This document shows positions 18,394-26,548 of a stretch of DNA of 64,000 nt, piece by piece. Made by a program: the position numbers and the translations under genes. Below the pieces are notes generated by a model. That model saw nothing but the letters and a program-made list of their open reading frames with translations. It did no database searches and had not been told where the DNA came from. The stretch's first letter is position 1. Each line of letters begins with the position of its first letter. This DNA comes from JAJXSS01 sp964547135 (GTDB taxonomy: Bacteria; Planctomycetota; Phycisphaerae; Phycisphaerales; Phycisphaeraceae), in contig CAZJMK010000009.1 in the NCBI GenBank assembly GCA_964547135.1, positions 1-64,000 of the forward strand. The letters run 5' to 3'.

Positions 18394-18939
18394 CTACATC
18401 GGTTTACGTTCGATGGTCTGATCGTAGATCGCCAGCAGTTTGGATTTATCGAAAATCATTTCCTGTCGGGATAGGCCGACCAGGTCGTACACCTGTGTCA
18501 GTTCGATCGCATCGACCGGGCAGGCTTCCTCGCACATGCCGCAGTAAATGCAGCGCAGTTCATCGAGGTCGAACTTGATCGGATATTTTTCGCGGTCGTC
18601 CCACGGGGCCTGGCCGGCCTCGATGTGAATGCAGTGAGCCGGGCACGCGGTCTGACACATGAAACATGCCACGCAACGCACTCGACCTTGTTCATCACGA
18701 TTGAGTCGATGCACGCCGCGGAAGTTGCCGATGTGCATGCCGCCCTTTTCGACAGGGATATCTTCCCGTCGCTCTTCGGGGTAGAACATCGCCTTGTTGC
18801 GCTTGCCCCGACCGATGGAGCCGACCAGATGTTTGAACGTCGTGCCCAAACCCTTGACCACCTCCGGTAGAAAAAATGCCTCAGGGGCCTTGAGCGGTGG
18901 CAAATCCACCACCACGATATCTTCATCACGCACCGGCAT
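18394..18939 (-). CDS. nuoI: NADH-quinone oxidoreductase subunit I-like 4Fe-4S protein
   Basis: A 181-aa ferredoxin-type protein with two 4Fe-4S motifs: 'CVACFMCQTACPAHC' and 'CIYCGMCEEACPVDA', spaced as in NuoI. 'HRLNRDEQGRVRCVACFMC' and 'LTQVYDLVGLSRQEMIFDK' are typical of complex I subunit I, which carries electrons toward quinone. Length is normal. AAGGA eight bases upstream supports the ATG. No other nuo gene is next to it, which is unusual, so a role outside complex I cannot be excluded. Confidence 0.82.
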   Translation of the reverse strand: MPVRDEDIVVVDLPPLKAPEAFFLPEVVKGLGTTFKHLVGSIGRGKRNKAMFYPEERREDIPVEKGGMHIGNFRGVHRLNRDEQGRVRCVACFMCQTACPAHCIHIEAGQAPWDDREKYPIKFDLDELRCIYCGMCEEACPVDAIELTQVYDLVGLSRQEMIFDKSKLLAIYDQTIERKPM

Positions 18940-19024
18940 GGTTGAGTTCCTTATTCAGTCACAGCTTGGCCATCATCGTACCGGATTGTTCGACACAATT
19001 GGCAGCAGGTCAAATCAACCCAAC

Positions 19025-19102
19025 GACGCCGAGCCTTTTAGGGCCGGATTTTTGCATTCGCAACATGTTCCCGATTATCCGGGGCTGAAGCCCTCGGCGT
19101 CA
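19025..19102. repeat. REP-like GACGCC element
   Basis: An imperfect inverted repeat of about 78 bp in the divergent nuoI-cdsA gap. The outer stem is GACGCCGAG with CTCGGCGTC, the inner stem CCGGAT with ATCCGG, and each arm carries a small internal hairpin (GGGCT...AGCCC type). It is one of about ten copies in the window. Confidence 0.75.
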
Positions 19103-19161
19103 GTCGCGTGGTCCCTTGCACTTGGCAACCCTGTTGTTCCGCCTTGCGTTAACATGTTCAC

Positions 19162-20142
19162 ATGCTTCGTTACCGCATGATTTTCGGTTCGCTGATGATC
19201 GCTCTGATTTTGGGCGTGTTTTACCTGGACAATCGGCTGGACCAGGTGGGCATCAGTGACTCATGGCTGCAAGCGCTTTTTTTCGGGCGCACCTATCTGC
19301 CTGCCGGGCTGGTGATGCTGTTTTTGGTGCTCGCCTTGATTCCGCTTGGGGCACGTGAACTGGTGATGATTTTTCGTGCCAAGGGCATTTCCGCCGACAC
19401 GGCCATGGTCGCCTGGTCCGGTATCGTCGGCTGTTTATCACTCTACATTCTGCCTTCGTCAATTGACGCCCAGCGTGCGGTGGCGATTTTCGCTTCCATC
19501 GTCATTCTGCTTTTTTTCGTCTCGCTGGTGCAATACAGCCTGCGTCAGAAGCGCACGCAGGGCGCAGTGGCGGTGGCGGGCGTGACGATGTTCGCACTCA
19601 TCTACATGGGTTTTCTGCCCGGGTTTTTCATTCTGATTCGGCGCTGGCACTCGGCCTGGCTGATTCTGGGCATCATCGCCACGACCAAGGCCTGTGACAT
19701 CGGGGCGTACTTCACCGGGCGTTTACTGGGGCGACATAAAATGATTCCCTGGCTGTCGCCGGGCAAAACCTGGGAGGGGCTGGCCGGGGGCGTACTGGCA
19801 TCGACGCTGACGGCTGTGGGGCTGGTGATGCTGGCCCAGTGGTTGCAAGGGCCTGATGCGACGGGCGTACAGATTTTGGGGGAGTTCAGCAAAGGGCCGG
19901 GGCAACGGGTGTTCACGCCGCAGGTGTATCCGCTCTGGGCGGTGGCGATCTGCGGGGCCTTGTTCGCGCTGGTGGGGCAGTTCGGCGACCTGACGGCCAG
20001 TCTTTTCAAACGTGATGCAGGCATCAAGGACTCGGCCAGTTACATCCCCGGGTTCGGCGGCGTGCTCGATGTCGTTGATTCGCCCCTCTCCGTCGCACCC
20101 CTGGCCTATTGGGCACTGGTCATTCTGCCCCGCTTGGCGTGA
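19162..20142 (+). CDS. cdsA: Phosphatidate cytidylyltransferase
   Basis: A 326-aa polytopic membrane enzyme (about eight helices) that makes CDP-diacylglycerol from phosphatidate and CTP. The C-terminal CDP-alcohol signature is clear: 'SPGKTWEGLAGGV' and 'GQFGDLTASLFKRDAGIKDS' followed by 'IPGFGGVLDVVDS'. Length is typical. A TAACAT box ends six bases before the ATG, again suggesting a very short leader. The gene stands alone. Its neighbour on the other strand is a PAP2 phosphatase, which could act on the same lipid pool, although the two are convergent and separately expressed. Confidence 0.93.
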   Translation: MLRYRMIFGSLMIALILGVFYLDNRLDQVGISDSWLQALFFGRTYLPAGLVMLFLVLALIPLGARELVMIFRAKGISADTAMVAWSGIVGCLSLYILPSSIDAQRAVAIFASIVILLFFVSLVQYSLRQKRTQGAVAVAGVTMFALIYMGFLPGFFILIRRWHSAWLILGIIATTKACDIGAYFTGRLLGRHKMIPWLSPGKTWEGLAGGVLASTLTAVGLVMLAQWLQGPDATGVQILGEFSKGPGQRVFTPQVYPLWAVAICGALFALVGQFGDLTASLFKRDAGIKDSASYIPGFGGVLDVVDSPLSVAPLAYWALVILPRLA

Positions 20143-20400
20143 GGACGGAACGAAGTGGTCAAGTGGCGAAAGTGGTCAAGTGCGGAACATCAAGCCAAGG
20201 ACGAGTCTCGCCTTAGGCGGACGAGGACTTGGGTATGGGTTGGTTGATCGGTTGGCTGGTAAATCGGTTAATCGGTAAAAAACATTCTGACCGAGCAACC
20301 GACTCACCGATTCACCACACCGACCAGACGCGATAAATCGCGGCGCTAACTTCCGAATACTGCTCTGACACTCGGCCACTTCTTTTCGCACTCGACCACT
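20143..20400. repeat. Convergent spacer with tandem repeats at both ends
   Basis: AAGTGGTCAAGTGG units follow the cdsA stop (20154-20181). On the other side CACTCGACCACTT units abut the PAP2 stop (20370-20400) and read AGTGGTCGAGTG in that gene's sense. Between them are the CAAGCCAAGGACGAG...ACTTGGGTAT hairpin (about 20195-20236), GGTTGATCGGTTGGC-type units (20238-20277) with their inverse at about 20285-20322, and the CGCGATAAATCGCG palindrome (20330-20352). Confidence 0.7.
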
Positions 20401-21024
20401 TTACTTCACCCGATTACGCCACTGGTCCAACTGCCAGATGGCTGCCACGCCCAGCCAGGCGACGATGCCCGCAGCCGTGACATCGCTGACAAAGTGTGCC
20501 CCGGTGACCACCCGTTGTAACGCACAACCAATGCCGATCACCCACCACACCGGCCAGGCTCGCGGGTAGAGGCGCATCAACATGAACATCGCGGCAAACG
20601 CAATCGTCGCATGACTGCTGGGCAGGCCCAACCCACCCGTATCAAACGTGCGCTCGCTCCAGGGGCGAAACACGTATTCACCCCCCGCCTGCTCCGGGCG
20701 CATCCGTCGCAACATGATTTTGCACACTTCCGCCAGCACCGCGTTCAACGCCACCGCACAAAACAACATCACCGGTGTCCGCCAGGCAATCCGCCAACCC
20801 ACCTGTTTGACCCCCGGCCAACCAATCAACATCATCGCTGCAATGATCAATGCCCATGTCGGCGCATAACCCGCTGCCCGAAATATTCGCCAACGATCCA
20901 TGATCTGCGCATCGCCGGCGATCCACTGACCATGCACACTCTGCCAAACCCGCGCATCGACAGCATGCGCTATCGTCAGCAACAGCGCCGCCACCGCACA
21001 ACCTATCAGCACTTTGGTTTTCAT
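20401..21024 (-). CDS. PAP2-family phosphatase
   Basis: A 207-aa membrane phosphatase with five to six helices. The three acid-phosphatase motifs are 'KIMLRRMRPEQ', 'GLPSSHATIAF' and 'RVVTGAHFVSDV', which supply the catalytic histidines and arginines. Family members dephosphorylate phosphatidic acid, undecaprenyl pyrophosphate or similar lipids. Its start overlaps the upstream glycosyltransferase stop by four bases, so the pair is translationally coupled. That pairing suggests polyprenyl-phosphate recycling or lipid A/glycan modification (inference). Confidence 0.88.
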   Translation of the reverse strand: MKTKVLIGCAVAALLLTIAHAVDARVWQSVHGQWIAGDAQIMDRWRIFRAAGYAPTWALIIAAMMLIGWPGVKQVGWRIAWRTPVMLFCAVALNAVLAEVCKIMLRRMRPEQAGGEYVFRPWSERTFDTGGLGLPSSHATIAFAAMFMLMRLYPRAWPVWWVIGIGCALQRVVTGAHFVSDVTAAGIVAWLGVAAIWQLDQWRNRVK

Positions 21025-22904
21025 GGACCGGTTGCATCCGACTTGGACAATGGGCCTAAAAACGCCTCGGCCACGTACACCTTGCGCCTGGGTTTTTCGT
21101 TTGCATCCTTTTTAAATTCCGTTACCCCCGGCGGCTCGACCTGACGCAGATTGCGAAACCCAAACGCCAGGCGCCACGGACGGGCATCGGTCGTCACCAA
21201 CACCATCGGCTTGCCCACCAGTGACGGGTCCGCCAAATTCGTGTCCGCAAAAAAATCGTACGAGCTTTTCCGCCCACCCAGATACGACGTCGCACTGTAC
21301 ACCCCCGGCTGTCCGGGTAAATAAAACGCAAGCAAAGCTGTGTCACCATACGACCCCGTTGCGATGATGGGCTTTTGTTCCATCGTCAGCTTGGCGTTGG
21401 TCATGCCGCGTTGCACCATGTCCGCCAGGGCGCTGCCGGCGGTGAGCCGATGCACGGGTATGACTTGCTTGAACCCCGGCAGTTGCGCCAGCGGCACCAG
21501 CATCATCATGCCCAGGCCGATGATCAAACCGTAAGCCATCGCCCAATGCCAACCCATCTGTGCTGCGGTTTCGGGTTTGCGACGCAGGTAACCCATGCGT
21601 GGCCGAGGTCGTGTGGTGTTGCTGTACCATTGCGTCACCAGCTCACGATAACGCGGCAACTCATCGCACAACATCGCCCCGGCCAGGGCAATCAAACCGA
21701 CGTAGGCAGCGATCGGCCAATTGCCTTCGACCTGGTGCATCAGCGAAATCGCTGCGTAAAACACCAGCACGCCCCCGGCTGTGCACAGCAGCATGAAACG
21801 CACCGACCAGCTTCGACCATCACGCCAGCGCTGCAGCCAACCCTGACGCACCCCCAGCCAAAGCAATATCGCCCCCGGCCCGACCAAAGCCAGTTGCACG
21901 ACGATGAACTCGATCGGATTGAGCACCCGACGTACTGCGGGTTGTTTGACCAATTGCGAAAACTGTTCGCTGATGGTTTTCGGTTCAGCAGGGGTGGTTG
22001 TCGGCTTGGCGGTGGGTGTGGGCGGGATGATGCCGGGGACGGGGGTGGTTTGTGAGGGGCTGCGGTCGCCGCCGGGCAGTTCGATGTTGCCCAGCAGGTG
22101 GCGATACGTCGGCCAATCGTGACGATGGTTCCAAATCGCCACCGGCAAGGCGCACACGACCAAAATCAACCCGGCTAAAACAGCCCCCATCACTGCACGG
22201 CCATGCCAGCGCAGTGACAACCGACGCAATACCACAAATACCAGCAGCCCCGGCAGTATCAACAGCATGGTGTACTTGAACAACATGCCCACGCCCAAGG
22301 CTAAGCCCAACACCACCCACCAGCCCCACAAGGACAATGCTGAATCATGAGCGGGCTTGTCATCGTCGACGGCTGCATCACGATTCGACTTTTGCAACGG
22401 CCCCGGCCAACGGTGCAAGGAAGTGGTGATGTGGGCCATCGCCAACAGCGCCAATGCCCAGAACACCAGCAAGGGGGCATCAATGGTCATGAGCATCGAC
22501 GTCGCCTGGTAAGCCGGGGTGAGCAGAAACAAGGCGGCTGCATAAAACCCGGCACGTGAATCGCCCCTGGCCAGGTGCATCGCCAAGCGTGCGACCAGCA
22601 GCGCAGCAAGAGCACCGCATAGCACGGCTGGTAAACGCACCGCCCATTCGGTGTGGCCGAGCAGGCGCGTGCTGCCGGCGATGAGCCAGGCGATGCCGGG
22701 GCCTTTGCTGTAGTAACAAAGGTCCAGTCGGCGGGACCAATCCCAGTATTGGGCTTCGTCGGCCACGAGTTCGTAAGGGGACAAAAACACGAGGTACAAC
22801 AGCCGAATCAGCGATACTGCGCCCACCAGAAGCAACGTGGCGCGCCAGGTCAGACGGGTGTTGACCGGAGGTTGATGCGGGGTGACCGTGTTGCTGGTGG
22901 GCAT
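21021..22904 (-). CDS. GT-C glycosyltransferase (ArnT/PMT family)
   Basis: A 627-aa integral membrane protein with about twelve hydrophobic helices. The conserved acidic loop is 'ELVADEAQYWDWSRRL' at about residues 44-59, where the D-E pair binds metal and the polyprenyl-phosphate sugar. Later 'YYSKGPGIAW' is also typical of the ArnT/PMT (GT39/GT83) group. It would transfer a sugar from a lipid carrier to lipid A, protein or glycan on the outer side of the membrane; the acceptor is unknown. It is the first gene of a two-gene operon with the PAP2 phosphatase. The ATG lies 12 bases downstream of a TACAAT box. Confidence 0.85.
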   Translation of the reverse strand: MPTSNTVTPHQPPVNTRLTWRATLLLVGAVSLIRLLYLVFLSPYELVADEAQYWDWSRRLDLCYYSKGPGIAWLIAGSTRLLGHTEWAVRLPAVLCGALAALLVARLAMHLARGDSRAGFYAAALFLLTPAYQATSMLMTIDAPLLVFWALALLAMAHITTSLHRWPGPLQKSNRDAAVDDDKPAHDSALSLWGWWVVLGLALGVGMLFKYTMLLILPGLLVFVVLRRLSLRWHGRAVMGAVLAGLILVVCALPVAIWNHRHDWPTYRHLLGNIELPGGDRSPSQTTPVPGIIPPTPTAKPTTTPAEPKTISEQFSQLVKQPAVRRVLNPIEFIVVQLALVGPGAILLWLGVRQGWLQRWRDGRSWSVRFMLLCTAGGVLVFYAAISLMHQVEGNWPIAAYVGLIALAGAMLCDELPRYRELVTQWYSNTTRPRPRMGYLRRKPETAAQMGWHWAMAYGLIIGLGMMMLVPLAQLPGFKQVIPVHRLTAGSALADMVQRGMTNAKLTMEQKPIIATGSYGDTALLAFYLPGQPGVYSATSYLGGRKSSYDFFADTNLADPSLVGKPMVLVTTDARPWRLAFGFRNLRQVEPPGVTEFKKDANEKPRRKVYVAEAFLGPLSKSDATGP

Positions 22905-22942
22905 GGTGAATGAACTATTGTAAAGACCTTACAATGCCACGC
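22905..22942. promoter_or_regulatory. Symmetric divergent promoter
   Basis: A perfect 7-5-7 inverted repeat, ATTGTAA-agacc-TTACAAT, spans 22917-22935. It places a TACAAT -10 hexamer on each strand. The plus-strand box is followed by seven bases and the ATG at 22943; the minus-strand box is followed by 12 bases and the ATG at 22904. One small palindrome therefore appears to serve both genes, or to be bound by a regulator of both. Confidence 0.5.
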
Positions 22943-23608
22943 ATGAACGAACGGAAAATAGCCGGTGTGATTTTTGATATTGATGGGGTGCTCTGTGATT
23001 CCGAGCCGTACATCATCGAGGCGGCAAAGCAGATGTTTGCCGAGCGTTATAACGTGCAGTTGAATGCCGACGACTTCAAACCTTTCACGGGCATGGGCGA
23101 GGCCAAATTCATCGGCGGGCCGGCTGACAAACTCGGCGTGAAAATCGACCTGGAAGCGGACAAGCACCGCACCTATGAAATTTACCTGCAAAGGATCAGG
23201 GGCACCTTGCAACCCCTGCCCGGGGCGGTGACGTTTATTCAACGCTTACGCCGGCAAGGCATACGCACCTCGTGTGCCAGTTCCGCCGATCGGATGAAGG
23301 TGGAGGGCAACCTGGCGCAGATCGGTTTGCCGGCCAATGGGTTTGACATCGTCATCACCGGCAGCGATGTGCAGCGCACCAAACCCGACCCGGAAATATT
23401 TTTGAAGGCAGCGGCGGGCATGGGCCTGCCCCCTGAAAAATGTATGGTGGTGGAAGACGCCCCCGCCGGTTGCAAGGGCGCCCGCAGCGCAGGCATGTTT
23501 TGCCTGGGTATCACCAGCAGCTTTACCCCACAGGTATTGCAGGAAGCCGGTGCGATGTGGACGGCGGATGATCTGACCAAGGTGCCCGGCAACCTGTTTC
23601 CCTTTTGA
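22943..23608 (+). CDS. HAD-superfamily hydrolase (beta-phosphoglucomutase-like)
   Basis: A 221-aa HAD subfamily IA protein. Motif I is 'FDIDGVLCDSE' with nucleophile and acid Asp, motif II 'TSCASSAD', motif III Lys in 'KPDPEIFLKAA', and motif IV 'VVEDAPAGCKGARSAGM'. The helical cap lies at about 20-85. Such proteins act on sugar or nucleotide phosphates; this one is nearest the phosphoglucomutase/phosphatase group. The start at 22943 was chosen because an in-frame ATG at 22934 lies inside the -10 box. A second HAD-IA protein is encoded at 45429. Confidence 0.85.
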   Translation: MNERKIAGVIFDIDGVLCDSEPYIIEAAKQMFAERYNVQLNADDFKPFTGMGEAKFIGGPADKLGVKIDLEADKHRTYEIYLQRIRGTLQPLPGAVTFIQRLRRQGIRTSCASSADRMKVEGNLAQIGLPANGFDIVITGSDVQRTKPDPEIFLKAAAGMGLPPEKCMVVEDAPAGCKGARSAGMFCLGITSSFTPQVLQEAGAMWTADDLTKVPGNLFPF

Positions 23609-23682
23609 GAACAAGCAGCGTTGGGCCACGAAGAGAAGAAGTGATTTGTAATCCGGCATGGCCAAAGTAAATGGAGTTGATC

Positions 23683-24576
23683 ATGCAGCATTTTGCGGAT
23701 CGATTGCACGAAACAGTGAAGCGCAAAGGTTCGCCGATTTGTGTCGGATTGGACCCGGTGCTGGAGCGATTGCCGACTGCGCTGCGTGTGAGCACACAGG
23801 CGGATATCGATGCGAAGGTGCAGGCCATTGAAACGTTTTGCAGTGGGGTGATTGATGCGGTGGCGGCGCACGTGCCCATCATCAAACCGCAGTCGGCCTG
23901 CTTTGAGCGATACGGTTGGCGGGGCGTGCGGGTGCTTGAAAACGTGATGCGCCATGCGCAACAGGCGGGCGTATTGGTGCTGCTGGATGGCAAACGCGGC
24001 GACATCGGCATCAGCAGCGAGCATTACGCAGCAGGGCTGCTCGTCGGGGGTGACCAAGTGACCGGGGCCGACGCACTGACGGTCAATGCGTACCTGGGGG
24101 CGGACGGATTGGAACCGTTCATCAAGGCGGCAGCCACGCACGGCAAAGGGTTGTTCGCGCTGGTGCGTACCAGCAACCCCGGCGGTGATGCGCTGCAGGC
24201 TTTGCCATTACACGACGGACGCACCGTGGCACAGGCGGTGGCACAAATCATCACCCAATGCGGAGCGAATCACATCGGTTCAACCGGTTACAGTTTGCTG
24301 GGTGCGGTGGTGGGTGCGACCAAGACGAGTGAAGCGGCGGCCCTGCGCCAGTGCATGGCCGGGCAATGGTTTTTGGTACCGGGCTTCGGGGCACAAGGGG
24401 GCACGGCTGATGATGTTCGGGCTTGTTTCAACAACGATGGCATGGGGGCGATCATCACCGCCAGCCGATCGATTTTGTATGCGTATGAAAAACCTGTCAC
24501 CGAGGATTGGCAGTCGGCCATCAGCGCTGCGACGGTGAAAATGAAAAACGAAATCACGGCGATTGTCGGAAGATGA
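23683..24576 (+). CDS. pyrF: Orotidine 5'-phosphate decarboxylase
   Basis: A 297-aa enzyme for the last step of UMP synthesis (OMP to UMP). The catalytic 'LDGKRGDIG' (D-x-K-x-x-D) lies near residue 105, 'FVRT'-like strands are present, and the length fits the longer bacterial group often called type 2. GGAG six bases before the ATG at 23683 supports this start over the ATG at 23671. No other pyr gene is near. Its stop is followed at once by three tandem AGTGGTCA units. Confidence 0.94.
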   Translation: MQHFADRLHETVKRKGSPICVGLDPVLERLPTALRVSTQADIDAKVQAIETFCSGVIDAVAAHVPIIKPQSACFERYGWRGVRVLENVMRHAQQAGVLVLLDGKRGDIGISSEHYAAGLLVGGDQVTGADALTVNAYLGADGLEPFIKAAATHGKGLFALVRTSNPGGDALQALPLHDGRTVAQAVAQIITQCGANHIGSTGYSLLGAVVGATKTSEAAALRQCMAGQWFLVPGFGAQGGTADDVRACFNNDGMGAIITASRSILYAYEKPVTEDWQSAISAATVKMKNEITAIVGR

Positions 24577-24725
24577 AGTGGTCAAGTGGTCAAGTGGTCA
24601 AGTGCTTTGTATTTGTTTAGCGCGAACGCTTTGCGTCGGCGTTTGACGCCGTGCCCTTGAGGGCACGATGTTTGCGGTTGTGTGATGGAACAATCCGGGG
24701 CTAAAGCCCTCGGCGTCATTTGTTT
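24577..24725. repeat. Tandem AGTGGTCA units and REP-like element
   Basis: AAGTGGTC units follow the pyrF stop (24577-24604). A GCGCGAACGCTTTGCGTCGGC hairpin-type repeat lies at about 24619-24640. A GACGCC-type REP-like element occupies 24643-24718 with GACGCCGTGCCC and CCCTCGGCGTCA arms. Confidence 0.75.
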
Positions 24726-24902
24726 TCACGCCTCGGCTTCGTGGTCATTGGTTTGATGCGGGAAGCCTTTGACCAGACCGAGAATGATGGCGGAAAAAAT
24801 CGCCATGAAAATGAACACACCGAACATGCCCGCTGCCATGACCGACAGCGATTGGTAAAACACTTCGAACGCTTCAGCAGAAAACATCGGGTTGGGGTTC
24901 AT
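24726..24902 (-). CDS. OadG-like small membrane subunit
   Basis: A 58-aa protein with one membrane helix (about 22-42, 'GMFGVFIFMAIFSAIILGL') and a charged C-terminus with His and acidic residues. Size and layout match the gamma subunit (OadG/MmdD) of sodium-pumping decarboxylases, which stabilises the complex. It lies just after oadB on the same strand, 68 bases away. A GGAG upstream on the minus strand supports the ATG at 24902. The similarity is by architecture more than sequence. Confidence 0.65.
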   Translation of the reverse strand: MNPNPMFSAEAFEVFYQSLSVMAAGMFGVFIFMAIFSAIILGLVKGFPHQTNDHEAEA

Positions 24903-24970
24903 GGATAAAGGTCTCCGAATCAATTCGAAATCCGAAATTCGAAATTCGAAATTCGCAATCGTCACTCAAT

Positions 24971-26086
24971 TTATGCGACCAGGCCCAGAATCATGCCCCC
25001 GGCGATGACTGAGCCGATCTGTCCGCCGACGTTGGAGCCGACGGCGTGCATCAGCAGTACGTTCTGCGGGTTTTCTTTTTGACCCATGCGATGAATCACC
25101 CGTGCGGACATCGGAAACGCGGAGATGCCGCAGGCCCCGATCATCGGGTTGATTTTACGTTTGGCGGGCAGAAACACATTGAGCACCTTGGCGAAAATCA
25201 CGCCCCCGGCTGTGTCGAAGACGAACGCAATCAGCCCCATGCCCAGAATCAGCAGCGTTTGCGGACGGAGGAATTGGTCAGCGACCATGGTGCTGCCGAT
25301 GGTGATGCCCAGCAGGATGGTGACGATGTTGGCCAGTTCGTTTTGCGCGCCCTTGGCCAATCGATCGACGACGCCGGCTTCGCGCAACAGGTTGCCGAAC
25401 ATGAGGAACCCGATGAGGGCCGCAGCCGAGGGAACCATCACGCCGGCCACCAGGGCCACGACGATTGGAAACAAAATGCGTGTGGTCTGCGACACGGGGT
25501 AGGTGTGCAGGTCCATGCGGATGCAGCGCTCGTGGCGCGTGGTCAAGGCCCGCACCACCGGGGGTTGAATGATCGGCACCAGGGCCATGTATGAATAGGC
25601 GGCGACGGAAATCGGCCCCAATAGTTCAGGGGCGAACTTGTTGGCGACGACGATGGACGTCGGCCCGTCGGCAGCACCGATGATGCCGATGGCAGCGGCC
25701 TGTTTGAGGGAAAAGCCGAACAGGCCGGCAAGGCTCATGGTGGCGAAAATGCCGAACTGTGCGGCGGCGCCGAATAAAAGCATCAGCGGATTGGCTAGCA
25801 GGGGTGTGAAGTCGATCATCGCGCCCACGGCCACGAAAATAAGCAGCGGAAACAGTTCGTTGCGAATGCCTGATTCGTAAAGCACCTTGAGCGGCCCGGG
25901 GTCGGACGCATCGCCGACAACCAAACCCAACGGCAGGTTGGCAAGCAGTGCCCCAAAACCCATCGGCAGCAGCAGGGCGGGTTCGTATTCCTTTTTGATC
26001 GCCAGGTAAATGAGTGTGCCGGCGATCAAATACATGACGCATTGCAACAGGTCAAGGTGCTTCAGACCTTCGAGTAGAAATTGCAT
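24971..26086 (-). CDS. oadB: Sodium-translocating decarboxylase beta subunit
   Basis: A 371-aa integral membrane protein with about eleven helices. It matches the beta subunit of oxaloacetate, methylmalonyl-CoA or glutaconyl-CoA decarboxylase, the subunit that exports Na+ during decarboxylation. The conserved 'GIIGAADGPTSIVVANKFAPELLGPISVAAYSYMALVP' carries the functional Asp, and 'GNLLREAGVVDRL' and 'GACGISAFPMSARV' are also family marks. The biotin-dependent alpha subunit is not in the window, so which decarboxylase it serves is open. It faces a sodium symporter gene. Confidence 0.92.
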   Translation of the reverse strand: MQFLLEGLKHLDLLQCVMYLIAGTLIYLAIKKEYEPALLLPMGFGALLANLPLGLVVGDASDPGPLKVLYESGIRNELFPLLIFVAVGAMIDFTPLLANPLMLLFGAAAQFGIFATMSLAGLFGFSLKQAAAIGIIGAADGPTSIVVANKFAPELLGPISVAAYSYMALVPIIQPPVVRALTTRHERCIRMDLHTYPVSQTTRILFPIVVALVAGVMVPSAAALIGFLMFGNLLREAGVVDRLAKGAQNELANIVTILLGITIGSTMVADQFLRPQTLLILGMGLIAFVFDTAGGVIFAKVLNVFLPAKRKINPMIGACGISAFPMSARVIHRMGQKENPQNVLLMHAVGSNVGGQIGSVIAGGMILGLVA

Positions 26087-26374
26087 GTGGTTGCTCGTGC
26101 AGGGTGAAAGCCAATGATAGCGGAAAATGGAAAAGGGATGATGGACATCTGACGCCGTGGGCTTTAGCCCCGGTTGCTACGTCGTCGTCATCCAGCCCTG
26201 AAGGGCACGGCGTCAATACTTTTTTTATAACACCGCTGCTTGATGAAGCACACCGCCGAGGGCGGCGGTGCCACAAGACACACAGCCACCATTATTAATT
26301 CGTGTTATTCTGTGCAACGCGCCGGGAGGCGGGGGTGTGATCGGTGTTGTTTTCCTTTCGAACGTGAGGTGACC
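26087..26374. repeat. Divergent spacer with REP-like element
   Basis: A GACGCC-type element lies at 26150-26215 and a CACCGCCGAGGGCGGCGGTG hairpin at 26250-26269. Downstream is the leader of the symporter operon with a GAGGTG ribosome site before the ATG at 26375. TTATTAATTCGTGTTATTC (about 26293-26311) is the most AT-rich part and a possible promoter, without a clear consensus. Confidence 0.6.
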
Positions 26375-26548
26375 ATGTTGGGCATTGACAGTTGGGGTGT
26401 GTTGGCAGCCTGTCTTTTGTGTCTTGTTTCCGCAGGGTTGTGCGTGGGCTACGGCCTGTGGCGGTGGAACCGCGATGAGGACGCCGACCAACCCGATGAT
26501 GTGCAATGGGCACAGACGCAGGCCAGGGAAGAGGAGACGTTGTCATGA
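26375..26548 (+). CDS. Symporter small accessory protein
   Basis: A 57-aa single-helix protein. 'MLGIDSWGVLAACLLCLVSAG' followed by 'YGLWRWNRDEDAD' matches the short proteins encoded directly upstream of many sodium:solute symporters, probably accessory subunits in the membrane. GAGGTG upstream supports the start. The stop overlaps the symporter start (ATGA), a tight coupling that supports a joint function. The family role is not established. Confidence 0.75.
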   Translation: MLGIDSWGVLAACLLCLVSAGLCVGYGLWRWNRDEDADQPDDVQWAQTQAREEETLS

